Positions 18,112 through 26,983 of a stretch of DNA of 64,000 nt are shown here, in pieces. The notes under the pieces were generated by a model. That model was not told the DNA's origin, ran no database searches, and saw only the letters and a program-made list of their open reading frames with translations. Position 1 is the first letter of the stretch; each line of letters begins with the position of its first letter. Position numbers and translations under genes: made by a program. This DNA is from Hydrogenovibrio halophilus DSM 15072 (GTDB taxonomy: Bacteria > Pseudomonadota > Gammaproteobacteria > Thiomicrospirales > Thiomicrospiraceae): the NCBI RefSeq assembly GCF_000384235.1, contig NZ_KB913033.1, forward strand, positions 372,001 to 436,000, given 5' to 3'.

Positions 18112-18861
18112 TCAACTCTGATTTTCCTCTTCCAAAGAAGCTAGAAAAGCGTCCAGTCGTGCCTGATCCATGTTGCGCATGTCCTTGCCCTTAACCAGAT
18201 ACACAATGCTTTCGATCACATTCAGCGCGTGGTCCGAAACCCGCTCGGCCGCACGCAGAGCGATGATCATCTCCATCAGACATTCTACCTCATCCGGACG
18301 GGTGCGCAGCTGACCCTTGAGGTCGGCCATGGCTTCAGCAAAGATCACATCGATGCGATCCTCTTCCTGAATCAACTCGCCGGCACCTTCGGTGGACACG
18401 CGGGCGAAACTGTCCAATGCGGTTTTCAGCATCTGATTGGAACGGGTGGAAATGTCCATCAGCTCACCGTAACCGGGCATTTCAGAACATTTTAAGTTGT
18501 GCTCGGACTGACCGAACATGGCCACCATATTGGCGATTTTGACAATCTCATCGCCCATGCGCTCCAGATCAATGGCAATGCGGATCGCCGCCAGAATCAG
18601 TCGCAAATCGGACGCGGTGGGCTGCTGTCGCGCCAGCACACGCGAACACAGCTTGTCGATCTCCATTTCAGACTGATTGACGATCTTGTCAAACGCCACC
18701 ACTTCCGAGGCTTTGGCGGTGTCGGAACTGCCCAGCGCAACCAGCGCGGCTTCAAACTGGCGTTCGACCAAACCGCCCATTTCCAGAATGTGGTTGAACA
18801 GGTCTTCCAGATTCTGATTCATTGACTCTGAGATGTGGCGGCCAAAATTTTCTTTTTCCAT
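18112..18861 (-). CDS. phoU: Phosphate signalling protein PhoU
   Basis: A 249-residue all-helical protein made of two repeated PhoU three-helix bundles. Each repeat carries the metal-binding pattern: RMGDEIVKIANMV in the first and RAAERVSDHALNVIE in the second. PhoU couples the Pst transporter to PhoR, holding PhoR in phosphatase mode when phosphate is plentiful. It sits between pstB and phoB. The ribosome-binding site AAGGAG is 6-7 nt before the ATG. Confidence 0.95.
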   Translation of the reverse strand: MEKENFGRHISESMNQNLEDLFNHILEMGGLVERQFEAALVALGSSDTAKASEVVAFDKIVNQSEMEIDKLCSRVLARQQPTASDLRLILAAIRIAIDLERMGDEIVKIANMVAMFGQSEHNLKCSEMPGYGELMDISTRSNQMLKTALDSFARVSTEGAGELIQEEDRIDVIFAEAMADLKGQLRTRPDEVECLMEMIIALRAAERVSDHALNVIESIVYLVKGKDMRNMDQARLDAFLASLEEENQS

Positions 18862-18902
18862 GTTTTTCTCCTTGTTGATCGGACAGAACTCAGGTCAGTT
18901 TT

Positions 18903-19721
18903 TTAACCGTAACGTCCGGAAATGTAATCTTCTGTCCGCTTCACACTCGGGTTGGTAAACAGGGTATCGGTGTCCGTGTACTCGATCAGATCCCCCATAT
19001 ACATGAAGGCGGTGTAGTCGGAAACACGCGCCGCCTGTTGCATATTATGGGTCACAATCAGAATTGTGAAGTCCTTTTTCAATTCAAAGATCAATTCTTC
19101 GATGGCCAGGGTCGAGATTGGGTCCAGCGCTGACGTGGGTTCATCCAACAACAGTACTTCGGGCTTGATCGCGATGGCGCGGGCAATGCACAAGCGCTGC
19201 TGCTGCCCACCGGACAAGCCCAAGGCGTTGGCATCCAACCGGTCCTTGACCTCGTCCCAGAGCCCGGCGCTTTTCAGTGCCCATTCCACAGTCTGATCCA
19301 ACACCTCTTTGTCATTGATGCCCTGCAGGCGCAACCCGTAACAGACGTTTTCATAAATGGATTTGGGGAAAGGGTTGGGCTTTTGAAACACCATGCCCAC
19401 CCGACGACGCAGCGCCGCCACATCCATTTCCTTGGCGTACATGTCTTCGCCATGCAACTGCATACTGCCATCGACCTTTACAATGGAAATCAGGTCGTTC
19501 ATACGGTTGAAACAGCGTAGCAACGTTGACTTACCACAGCCGGAAGGGCCGATAAACGCCGTTACCCGGTTCTCCGGCAACGACATGGTAATGTTGTTCA
19601 GGGCCTGATTGCTGCCATAGAACAGGTTCCAGTCCTTGACCTCGATCGCAATCTGTTCTTTGCCAAGGTTCATGCCACGGTGATCGCGATCCATTGCCAA
19701 ACCCACGTTTTGCTCACTCAT
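18903..19721 (-). CDS. pstB: Phosphate ABC transporter ATP-binding protein
   Basis: A 272-residue ATPase with Walker [14 protein letters not shown], signature [14 protein letters not shown] and Walker [14 protein letters not shown]. The family-specific [16 protein letters not shown]-loop segment is present, and it ends with the PstB-typical [10 protein letters not shown]. It energises phosphate import through PstC-PstA. A 20-residue extension precedes the conserved domain. The ribosome-binding site AGAGGAAAGG supports the start. Confidence 0.97.
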   Translation of the reverse strand: MSEQNVGLAMDRDHRGMNLGKEQIAIEVKDWNLFYGSNQALNNITMSLPENRVTAFIGPSGCGKSTLLRCFNRMNDLISIVKVDGSMQLHGEDMYAKEMDVAALRRRVGMVFQKPNPFPKSIYENVCYGLRLQGINDKEVLDQTVEWALKSAGLWDEVKDRLDANALGLSGGQQQRLCIARAIAIKPEVLLLDEPTSALDPISTLAIEELIFELKKDFTILIVTHNMQQAARVSDYTAFMYMGDLIEYTDTDTLFTNPSVKRTEDYISGRYG

Positions 19722-19758
19722 AATGCCTTTCCTCTAAATTTTGAATTCCGGTCCCGAC

Positions 19759-21408
19759 TCAGTTGTCCAGGGCTTTGTATTTTTCCCGCAGACTGTTGCG
19801 AATGGTGATGGCCCCCAGGTTCAAGCTGACAATGATGATGATCAACAGCAGGGAGGTGGCGTACACCAGCGGTTGTGAGGCCTCGACATTGGGACTTTGA
19901 AAGCCGACATCGTAAATGTGGAAGCCCAAGTGCATGAATTTACGATCCAGATGCACAAAAGGCGCATTGAAGTCGACGGGCAGCTCCGGTGCCAGTTTGA
20001 CCACCCCGACCAGCATCAACGGTGCGACCTCGCCCGCCGCCCGCGCCACCGCCAGAATCAACCCGGTCATGATCGCCGGCATCGACATGGGCAAAACGAT
20101 CTTCATAATGGTTTCCGACTTGGTCGCGCCCAGCGCCAGACCACCCTCACGCAGCGAGCTGGGAATCCGCGACAGCCCTTCCTGCGTGGACACAATCACC
20201 ACCGGCAGGGTCAGCAGGGCCATGGTCAACGACGCCCACAACAGCCCCGGCGTGCCAAAGGTCGGACTGGGCTGGGCGTAACTGTAGAAGAGGTCATCGA
20301 TCGAACCACCGATGATGTAGACGAAAAAGCCCAGACCGAAAATCCCGAAGACAATCGATGGCACCCCCGCGAGGTTATTGATCGAAATCCGCACCAGACG
20401 CAGCACCAGACCTTCACGCGCATACTCGCTCATATAGACGGCCGCGATCACCCCCAGCGGGGTCACAAAAATCGCCATCAGCATCACCATGGTGATGGTG
20501 CCGACAATGGCCGGGAAAACCCCGCCCTCGGTATTGGCTTCCCGTGGCTCGCCCCCCAGGAAATGGCCGATGGAACTGAAGAAAAACCCGACCTTGTCCG
20601 CACTGCTCATATTGTTGGGCTGCCACATGCGCACAATGTGCTTGATCGGAACCTGAATCGATTCCCCGCCCGCCAGTGACAGACGGGCTTCGCCCAGGCC
20701 ATCGGCCTGTTCGCGCAGAATTTCCAGTTTTTCCTGGTAATCACGGAATTCGGCGTTCAGACGTTCACGTTCGGTTTCGTTGGCCTCTCTGGCCTGATCA
20801 TCGTACGCGTTTTCGGCTTTCAGGCGCTTTTCTTCCAGACGCAACTGCTCGATCTGATAATTGATGCTGCCGATATCGACACGCTCAATGTGGTTGATTT
20901 TGTCGTGCAATGACTGGCCGGTACCGACCAGATCGTCCAGCACATTTTTGACATTGCCGCCCTCAGCCCGGACTTCGCCGTCACGCACGATCGATTGCAA
21001 TTGCCCATAGACATTGCCCCATTCGTAACGCTCCAGCACGGTCACGTTTTTCGCCAGCCGATCGTCCTGACCGATGATGTTGTCGGTATTGATCCAGCGG
21101 AAATCGGTGCCGTAGACGTCCCGGTTGCCGATTTTAATCAGCCACTGAGGCACCTTGCGCACCTCGGCATTCGGGTCATCGGGGGCCGACACCAGCTTGA
21201 TCTGCGTATCGTGAATTTCACCGACCAGCGTTTCGATGTTGCCCTGGTCGTTTTTGATCTCGATTTCATGCACCGTATGCGGCCAGAAATGCACCAGACC
21301 CCGTATCGCAATCATCAGAATCAACCCGACCACCAGAACAAAACTGATGCTGACGGTGGCGGCGCTGAACCAGACCCAGTGTTCGCCTTGTTTGAACCAA
21401 TCTCTCAT
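19759..21408 (-). CDS. pstA: Phosphate ABC transporter permease PstA (long form)
   Basis: A 549-residue permease, nearly twice the length of E. coli PstA. After one N-terminal helix there is a 250-residue periplasmic insertion. Its second half (about residues 190-250) is rich in Glu, Arg and Leu and looks like a coiled coil. The C-terminal 240 residues are the ordinary BPD permease, with the EAA loop containing EGGLALGATKSETIMKIVLP. Such long PstA proteins are known in several gammaproteobacteria and pair with similarly long PstC. It starts 12 bp after pstC, with AAGGAGG as ribosome-binding site. Confidence 0.93.
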   Translation of the reverse strand: MRDWFKQGEHWVWFSAATVSISFVLVVGLILMIAIRGLVHFWPHTVHEIEIKNDQGNIETLVGEIHDTQIKLVSAPDDPNAEVRKVPQWLIKIGNRDVYGTDFRWINTDNIIGQDDRLAKNVTVLERYEWGNVYGQLQSIVRDGEVRAEGGNVKNVLDDLVGTGQSLHDKINHIERVDIGSINYQIEQLRLEEKRLKAENAYDDQAREANETERERLNAEFRDYQEKLEILREQADGLGEARLSLAGGESIQVPIKHIVRMWQPNNMSSADKVGFFFSSIGHFLGGEPREANTEGGVFPAIVGTITMVMLMAIFVTPLGVIAAVYMSEYAREGLVLRLVRISINNLAGVPSIVFGIFGLGFFVYIIGGSIDDLFYSYAQPSPTFGTPGLLWASLTMALLTLPVVIVSTQEGLSRIPSSLREGGLALGATKSETIMKIVLPMSMPAIMTGLILAVARAAGEVAPLMLVGVVKLAPELPVDFNAPFVHLDRKFMHLGFHIYDVGFQSPNVEASQPLVYATSLLLIIIIVSLNLGAITIRNSLREKYKALDN

Positions 21409-21420
21409 GTCTTCGCCTCC

Positions 21421-23688
21421 TTACAGCGATCCGTATTTACGGCGCATCCGTTCACGCACCACTTCCGCCAGGGTGTTAAAAATAAAGGTAAAGATGAACA
21501 GCACCAGCCCGGAGAGGAACAGCACCCGATAGTGGGTGCTGTTGAGCGCCGCTTCCGGCATTTCCACGGCCAGGTTGGCCGCAAGGGTACGCATGCCCTC
21601 AAACAGGTTGGCGTCCATCAGCGGCGTGTTGCCCGAGGCCATCAGCACGATCATGGTCTCACCGATCCCGCGGCCGAAGCCGAGCATGATCGCCGAGAAA
21701 ATCCCCGGACTGGCCGTCGGCAGGACCACGCCGACCATGGTTTGCCAGCCACTGGCGCCCAGAGCCAGCGAACCGTTGACCAGATAACTGGGCACGTTAT
21801 AGATGGCGTCTTCCGCCACCGAGAAAATGGTCGGAATCAGGGCAAAGCCCATGGCAAAACCGATGACCATGGCATTGCGCTGGTCAAAATCGATGCCCGC
21901 CGACTCGGTCAGCCAGTGACGCATGTCGCCTCCGAACAGCAGTGCCTCCAGAGGCCCGCTCAGACTGAGCGCAATAAAAGCAATGATCACCACCACCGGC
22001 AGCATCAACACCGCCCGGCCGGAAGTGGGCACCAGCAGCCGCACTGGCTCCGGCAGTCGCGACCACATAAAACCGAACAGCAGTATGCCAATCGGCACCA
22101 GAAAGATGATCGAGAAGAACCCGGCCAGATGCGCTTCCATATAAGGCGCCAGCCACAACCCGGCCAGAAAACCGAGGATCACGGTTGGCAAGGCTTCGAT
22201 CAGCTCAATCGTGGGCTTGATCACCTGACGGGTTTTGGCGTCCATGAAAAAGGCGGTGTAAATCGCCCCCAGCACCGCCAGCGGCACCGCGAACAACATG
22301 GAGTAAAGCGCCGCTTTGATGGTGCCGAAGGTCAGAGGCATCAGGGAAAATTTGGGCTCAAAGTCATTGGAAGCCGAAGACGACTGCCAGATGTATTCGG
22401 GCTCGTCATAACCTTCGTACCAGACCTGCCCCCAAAGGCTGCTCATGGACACTTCGGGGTGTTCATTGTCGACGTCAAACGTCACCAGCTGGTGACTGGG
22501 GGTTTCAATCAGCAATCGATCCCCACGTGGACTGATGTGTACCTGGGACACGTCCTGATCCAGCGAAAAATCGGCAAAATTATTGTGGGCGGTCGAGTTG
22601 TACATATTGACCCGGTTGGACGCGTCCAGCACCGCAAAGTTCTTGCGGTTCAACTCCACCTGAATGTGCTTGATCGGCTGATCCGACACATCAAAGGTAC
22701 GGATTTTCTGCAGAAAGTAATTGTTGTCCTGGTCCCGCACCGGGAACCATTGTGAGACCTTGCCGGCATCATCGCCTAACAGCAGTGAATACTGCCCGAT
22801 CAAAAACTGCACCGCAGTCAGAGTCTGGCCCGGCTCCAAGGCTTCAACCGTTTCAATCTGCCGGATCTGCTTGGGATCGCGAATATCAAAATAGAAGATC
22901 GTGCCGTCTTGCTGCAACCCGTACAGATTGCGCATGCTGGCCCCCATCTTCAGCCAGTCAAACGCCTCTGGTGCCTGGAACGCGCCCTGCTGATACAGCT
23001 CCAGGGTGACCTCTTCGCTGAACATGGATTCGATCATGTCATATTGCTTGACACGCAACTGCGAGGAACCGGCTTGCTGATAGGCAAAGGTGATCTGGGA
23101 ACCGCTTTTGCGCGCAGAAAGGTGGGTAATCGGCTGATCCGCCAGCGACAGCGGCTCTGTACCATAAGGATAGGTCAGCTTGGGGGTAATGGTTTTCACG
23201 TCATTGGGATAGGTCACGCTGTACTCATACTGCACCAGCAGCACCGAACCGTCGTCCAGACCAAAGCCCAACAGCTGATCTTCCTGATCAATCGTGGTGT
23301 AACTGGTGACAAGCGCATCACCAATCGGCAAGCGCTCATCACGCAGCTTCTCGCCCGTGGTCAGATCAATGCCGTACACCTGCCCATTGTCAGTAATGCG
23401 CAGAGCCGAATCGGCATACTCGTCCACACCATAGTAAAGCGTCTTTTCCTGCCCCGACTGCTGCAGATCAAACGTTTTGCTTTTCTCGATGTCCGCAGGC
23501 GCAAACAGAGGCGCGACCACATACACCAGAAAGAACATGATCAACAGCACGGCAGCAATCACACCGATGCCACCGACGGTAAAGCCTGACGCCCAACTCA
23601 GATCCACCAAGTTACGCCGTTTGATCCGGCGCTGAAACTTCGGCCCTTCGAGCGCTTCATCCAATTTTTTTTGCACTGACTTATCCAT
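21421..23688 (-). CDS. pstC: Phosphate ABC transporter permease PstC (long form)
   Basis: A 755-residue permease. A helix at about residues 33-56 leads into a periplasmic region of roughly 390 residues. Repeated short strands with conserved Asp/Trp positions there suggest a beta-propeller-like fold (inference). The C-terminal 290 residues are the BPD permease, with the EAA loop NGSLALGASGWQTMVGVVLP. It is the first gene of pstC-pstA-pstB-phoU-phoB-phoR. A good Pho box lies about 50 bp upstream of the ATG. The large periplasmic domain may help dock PstS, but this is unproven. Confidence 0.93.
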   Translation of the reverse strand: MDKSVQKKLDEALEGPKFQRRIKRRNLVDLSWASGFTVGGIGVIAAVLLIMFFLVYVVAPLFAPADIEKSKTFDLQQSGQEKTLYYGVDEYADSALRITDNGQVYGIDLTTGEKLRDERLPIGDALVTSYTTIDQEDQLLGFGLDDGSVLLVQYEYSVTYPNDVKTITPKLTYPYGTEPLSLADQPITHLSARKSGSQITFAYQQAGSSQLRVKQYDMIESMFSEEVTLELYQQGAFQAPEAFDWLKMGASMRNLYGLQQDGTIFYFDIRDPKQIRQIETVEALEPGQTLTAVQFLIGQYSLLLGDDAGKVSQWFPVRDQDNNYFLQKIRTFDVSDQPIKHIQVELNRKNFAVLDASNRVNMYNSTAHNNFADFSLDQDVSQVHISPRGDRLLIETPSHQLVTFDVDNEHPEVSMSSLWGQVWYEGYDEPEYIWQSSSASNDFEPKFSLMPLTFGTIKAALYSMLFAVPLAVLGAIYTAFFMDAKTRQVIKPTIELIEALPTVILGFLAGLWLAPYMEAHLAGFFSIIFLVPIGILLFGFMWSRLPEPVRLLVPTSGRAVLMLPVVVIIAFIALSLSGPLEALLFGGDMRHWLTESAGIDFDQRNAMVIGFAMGFALIPTIFSVAEDAIYNVPSYLVNGSLALGASGWQTMVGVVLPTASPGIFSAIMLGFGRGIGETMIVLMASGNTPLMDANLFEGMRTLAANLAVEMPEAALNSTHYRVLFLSGLVLFIFTFIFNTLAEVVRERMRRKYGSL

Positions 23689-23736
23689 GCCGGAACCCCA
23701 ATTCGATAAAAACGTCGCTTATCCTACTTTGACAAT

Positions 23737-23754
23737 GTGACAACCAGATGAAAT
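23737..23754 (-). promoter_or_regulatory. Pho box upstream of pstC
   Basis: The minus strand reads ATTTCATCTGGTTGTCAC. Compared with CTGTCAT-N4-CTGTCAY, the two 7-mers match at 5/7 and 6/7 with the correct 11-bp step. It is 49-66 bp upstream of the pstC start codon, the usual PhoB activating position. Confidence 0.6.
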
Positions 23755-23856
23755 CCCCTCGTCTGGACAACGCAGACAACAAAACCAATGGCACCACAAA
23801 AAACCTGATTGCACCAAACTAAACCATTCCACAAGAACCGGTTTCCCTGCTTTTTT

Positions 23857-23868
23857 ACCAGGCTTGGT
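23857..23868. repeat. Palindrome variant ACCAGGCTTGGT (one mismatch)
   Basis: The only imperfect copy counted, in the divergent region between pstC and glnA. It shares the TGGTGATTTT right flank with the copies at 58173 and 59510. Confidence 0.75.
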
Positions 23869-23922
23869 GATTTTCACTGTGGTGACAAGCACTTAGAAAG
23901 CCCCCAAATTTTATTGGCAATT

Positions 23923-23938
23923 TGGCACACTTCCCGCT
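23923..23938 (+). promoter_or_regulatory. Sigma-54 (-24/-12) promoter of glnA
   Basis: TGGCACACTTCCCGCT has the invariant GG and GC at the exact spacing of TGGCAC-N5-TTGCW, deviating only at the two T positions before GC. It lies about 120 bp upstream of glnA, a gene classically transcribed by RpoN with NtrC. Confidence 0.65.
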
Positions 23939-24055
23939 ATCATCTGACCCAGAACAGTCGGCCCTTTGTGGCCGTTTAAACTGGCTTTCGCCTGCAAAAT
24001 GTCACGCCCAAACGGGCGCCATCAAGCAAAATCTAGCAAAAAGGACACTTTCACT

Positions 24056-25462
24056 ATGTCACAGGAAATATTTGACCTCATTAAAGACAACGACGTTAAA
24101 TGGGCAGATCTTCGATTCACCGACACGCACGGCAAGGAGCAGCACGTGACGGTGCCCGCCTCCGCACTGGACGAAGATTTTTTCACCGACGGTGAGACGT
24201 TTGATGGGTCCTCCATTGCAGGCTGGAAAGGCATTCACGATTCCGACATGCTGCTGATGCCGCAGACAGACGGCCACTTCATGGACCCGTTCACCAACGA
24301 TCCGACCATCATCATCCGTTGCATGATCGTTGAACCTTCGACCATGGAACCCTACGAAAAAGACCCGCGCGGCATTGCCAAAAAAGCCGAAGCCTATCTG
24401 GCGTCCACCGGCATCGCCGACACCGCGTTCTTTGGTCCGGAACCCGAATTCTTTATCTTTGACGACGTGCGCTGGGGCTCGGACATGTCCGGCAGTTTCG
24501 TCAAAATCGGTGCGCGTGAAGCGGCCTGGGACTCTGAAAAAGTCTACGAAGACGGCAACATCGGTCACCGCCCCAAAGTCAAAGGCGGCTACTTCCCGGT
24601 ACCGCCAGTGGATCAGCTGCACGAAGTGCGTGCCGACATCTGCGCCATGGCCGAAGCGATGGGCCTGAAACTGGAAGCCCACCACCACGAAGTCGCCGCC
24701 GGCGGCCAGTGCGAATTGGCCGTGGCCGGGAACACCCTGACCGCCAAGGCGGACGAGGTTCAGGTTCTGAAATACGCGGTTCACAACACCTGTCACGCGC
24801 TGGGCAAAACCGCCACCTTTATGCCCAAGCCGATTTTCGGCGACAATGGTTCCGGGATGCACATCAACTCCTCCCTGTCCAAAGACGGCAAAAACATTTT
24901 CGCCGGCGACGTTTACTCCGGTCTGTCACAGGAAGCGCTGTATTTCATCGGCGGCCTGATGAAGCACGCCCGTGCCCTGAACGCCTTCACCAACCCGGGC
25001 ACCAACTCTTACAAGCGTCTGGTCCCCGGCTTTGAAGCGCCGATTCTGATTGCCTACTCCGGCAAGAACCGCTCGGCGTCAATCCGGATTCCGTATGCAC
25101 CGTCCGAAAAAGGCCGTCGTGTGGAACTGCGTTTCCCTGATCCGGTCGCCAACCCTTACCTGGCCTTCTCTGCCACTCTGATGGCTGGCCTGGACGGGAT
25201 CATGAACCAGATCGACCCGGGCGATCCGGCCGAAAAAGATCTGTACGATCTGCCACCGGAAGAAGAAGCGACTTACAACACCGTGTGTGCGTCACTGGAA
25301 GAAGCTTTGGCCGCACTGGACAACGACCGTGACTTCCTGAAAGCCGGTGGCGTGTTCACCGACGAAGCGATTGATTCCTACATCAATCTGAAAATGGAAG
25401 AAGTCACACGCATGCGTGCGACCACTCACCCAATCGAGTTCGACATGTATTACTCTTCGTAA
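24056..25462 (+). CDS. glnA: Glutamine synthetase, type I
   Basis: A 468-residue enzyme making glutamine from glutamate, ammonia and ATP. Visible signatures are [29 protein letters not shown] (metal ligands), the ATP region [17 protein letters not shown] and the adenylylation loop, with Tyr in [15 protein letters not shown]. The adenylylation site places it in the GSI-beta type controlled by GlnE. The start at 24056 is preceded by AAGGA, and the product has the standard length. Transcription is probably RpoN-dependent. glnB and ntrBC are not adjacent. Confidence 0.97.
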   Translation: MSQEIFDLIKDNDVKWADLRFTDTHGKEQHVTVPASALDEDFFTDGETFDGSSIAGWKGIHDSDMLLMPQTDGHFMDPFTNDPTIIIRCMIVEPSTMEPYEKDPRGIAKKAEAYLASTGIADTAFFGPEPEFFIFDDVRWGSDMSGSFVKIGAREAAWDSEKVYEDGNIGHRPKVKGGYFPVPPVDQLHEVRADICAMAEAMGLKLEAHHHEVAAGGQCELAVAGNTLTAKADEVQVLKYAVHNTCHALGKTATFMPKPIFGDNGSGMHINSSLSKDGKNIFAGDVYSGLSQEALYFIGGLMKHARALNAFTNPGTNSYKRLVPGFEAPILIAYSGKNRSASIRIPYAPSEKGRRVELRFPDPVANPYLAFSATLMAGLDGIMNQIDPGDPAEKDLYDLPPEEEATYNTVCASLEEALAALDNDRDFLKAGGVFTDEAIDSYINLKMEEVTRMRATTHPIEFDMYYSS

Positions 25463-25480
25463 TCGCGTCAGACACGCCCA

Positions 25481-25509
25481 CAAAAAACCCCGCTTTCGCG
25501 GGTTTTTTT
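25481..25509 (+). terminator. Rho-independent terminator of glnA
   Basis: The stem CCCGC/GCGGG with loop TTTC is followed by seven T residues, about 20 bp after the glnA stop codon. It is A-rich on its left side, so it may work in both directions. Confidence 0.9.
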
Positions 25510-25530
25510 GTGTCTGCGTAACCGAAAATG

Positions 25531-25542
25531 ACCAGGCCTGGT
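25531..25542. repeat. Palindrome ACCAGGCCTGGT, copy 7 (glnA / zinc finger gene)
   Basis: Exact copy between convergent genes; symmetry extends to 16 bp (TGACC...GGTCA), followed by AAAAA. Confidence 0.9.
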
Positions 25543-25571
25543 CAAAAAGTCCTCAGCCGATCAGGCCTCTG

Positions 25572-25766
25572 TCAGTGTCCGCCGGGACGATTGGGATCAA
25601 AATCCTTCAGCACATACTCGGCCCCGCAGTAAGGGCACTTGGCTTCGCCAGTGTCCTCAATCGGCAACATCACCTTGGGGTGCGAATTCCAATTGGTCTG
25701 GCCCCGCATCGGGCAGGACAGAGGCAAATCGTCGTACGTGATTTCGATTTTGGTTTGCTTGCTCAT
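25572..25766 (-). CDS. Small zinc-finger (zf-CHCC type) protein
   Basis: A 64-residue protein. The metal ligands are a Cys in LPLSCPMRG, a His in WNSHPKV and the pair CPYCGAEY, forming a CHCC zinc site. It is homologous in pattern to the small zinc-finger proteins related to the mitochondrial complex I subunit NDUFS6. In beta- and gammaproteobacteria such a gene often follows ilvE, as here, 31 bp downstream on the same strand. The function of the bacterial protein is not established. The start ATG 25766 gives the normal length. Confidence 0.85.
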   Translation of the reverse strand: MSKQTKIEITYDDLPLSCPMRGQTNWNSHPKVMLPIEDTGEAKCPYCGAEYVLKDFDPNRPGGH

Positions 25767-25797
25767 ACAGTGTGTCTCCAGATTTTCACAACGACTC

Positions 25798-26721
25798 TCA
25801 CACAAACGCCAGCCAGTCCTGGTGCGCTTTGGAACGGCCTTCCACCACATCAAAATACAGCGACTGCAGCTTCTCGGTGACCGGACCACGACAACCCGCC
25901 CCGATCTGGCGACCGTCCAACTCGCGGATCGGCGTGACTTCGGCCGCGGTGCCGGTAAAAAAGGCTTCATCGCAAATATAGACTTCGTCACGGGTGATGC
26001 GCTTTTCACGCACCTCGATCCCCTGCTCCTGCGCCAGCGTCATAATGGTTTTGCGGGTAATGCCGTCCAGGGCCGAGGTCAGTTCCGGTGTATACAGAAT
26101 GCCGTCTCTGACCATAAAGAAGTTTTCACCCGAGCCTTCCGACACATAGCCTTCGGTGTCGAGCAGCAGGGCCTCGTCACAGCCATGACGGTTGGCTTCC
26201 TGCAACGCCAGCATCGAATTCATGTAAGCGCCGTTGGACTTGGCCTTGGTCATGGTCACATTGACATGGTGACGGGTAAAGGACGAGGTCGCAATCTTGA
26301 TGCCCTTCTGCAGATTCTCTTCGCCCATGTAGGCCCCCCATTCCCAGGCGGCGACCATCACATGCACACGCAGATTGTCGGCACGCAGGCCCATGCCTTC
26401 AGCCCCATAAAACACCATCGGACGGATGTAGGCCGATTTCAGACCGTTCTCCTGCACCGCGGCTTTCTGGGCGGCGTTGAGCTCGTCTTCGGTATAGGGA
26501 ATGGCCATGTTCATGATTTTGGCCGAATTGAACAGGCGACGGGTGTGCGCATGCAAACGGAAAATCGCCGGACCCTGATCGGTGTGATACGCGCGCACCC
26601 CCTCAAACACGCCCATACCATAATGTAACGTGTGAGTGAGTACGTGCACCTTGGCGTCCCGCCAGTTGACCATTTTTCCGTCCAGCCAAATCAGGCCGTC
26701 CCGATCGCTCATCGTCTGCAT
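25798..26721 (-). CDS. ilvE: Branched-chain amino acid aminotransferase
   Basis: A 307-residue class IV PLP-dependent aminotransferase for the last step of valine, leucine and isoleucine synthesis. The fold-IV motifs are complete: HTLHYGMGVFEGVRAY, the Schiff-base lysine region NVTMTKAKSNGAYMNS, the cofactor-phosphate region EGYVSEGSGENFFMV, and ITRDEVYICDEAFFTGTAAE. The start at 26721 has AAGGA at a suitable distance; ATG 26712 (MSDRDG) is nearly as good. It heads a two-gene unit with the zinc-finger gene. Confidence 0.95.
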   Translation of the reverse strand: MQTMSDRDGLIWLDGKMVNWRDAKVHVLTHTLHYGMGVFEGVRAYHTDQGPAIFRLHAHTRRLFNSAKIMNMAIPYTEDELNAAQKAAVQENGLKSAYIRPMVFYGAEGMGLRADNLRVHVMVAAWEWGAYMGEENLQKGIKIATSSFTRHHVNVTMTKAKSNGAYMNSMLALQEANRHGCDEALLLDTEGYVSEGSGENFFMVRDGILYTPELTSALDGITRKTIMTLAQEQGIEVREKRITRDEVYICDEAFFTGTAAEVTPIRELDGRQIGAGCRGPVTEKLQSLYFDVVEGRSKAHQDWLAFV

Positions 26722-26831
26722 TCCAACCGTCCTTGTATCCTGCGTCGATAAATCCGATTATTCTAGCCCAAAACACCGTTTCAGTCAGTCTTTTTCACCC
26801 ATCCCCCAACCAAGTGTCTCACGGCTTGATT

Positions 26832-26862
26832 TTTTACCCATGTCGGGTAAAATTATTTTTTT
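26832..26862. terminator. Terminator-like hairpin 1 in the ilvE-argD gap
   Basis: An 8-bp perfect stem (TTTTACCC/GGGTAAAA) with a 5-nt loop is followed by TTATTTTTTT on the plus strand. No gene ends here: the neighbours diverge. It therefore may terminate a leader or small RNA upstream of argD. Confidence 0.5.
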
Positions 26863-26922
26863 GTTGTAAAAACCATGCGTCCTTTGCTTGAAATGATTGG
26901 CGCACTTTGTTTCATGGAAAAA

Positions 26923-26955
26923 GCAATCGCAAGGTCGGCTTGCGATTGCTTTTTT
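26923..26955. terminator. Strong terminator hairpin 2 in the argD leader
   Basis: An 11-bp perfect stem (GCAATCGCAAG/CTTGCGATTGC), 5-nt loop and six T residues on the plus strand, with an A-run on the other side so it could work on both strands. It lies only about 30 bp before argD although no gene precedes it, which suggests attenuation or a leader/small RNA. Confidence 0.7.
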
Positions 26956-26983
26956 GTTTTCATCGGATACGAATGTGAAAGAG

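Larger units (their letters stand above)
23689..24055. other. Divergent regulatory region pstC / glnA
   Basis: A 367-bp gap containing the pstC Pho box, a one-mismatch copy of the palindromic repeat and a sigma-54 promoter for glnA. Two NtrC-like half sites (GGCACCA near 23790, TGCACCA near 23812) are visible, but no complete dyad. Confidence 0.6.

Noticed and set aside
20995-22755. 586-codon plus-strand open frame opposite pstA/pstC
   Set aside because: Composition is dominated by His, Gln and Arg as expected for an antisense frame, and the opposite strand encodes recognisable PstA and PstC.
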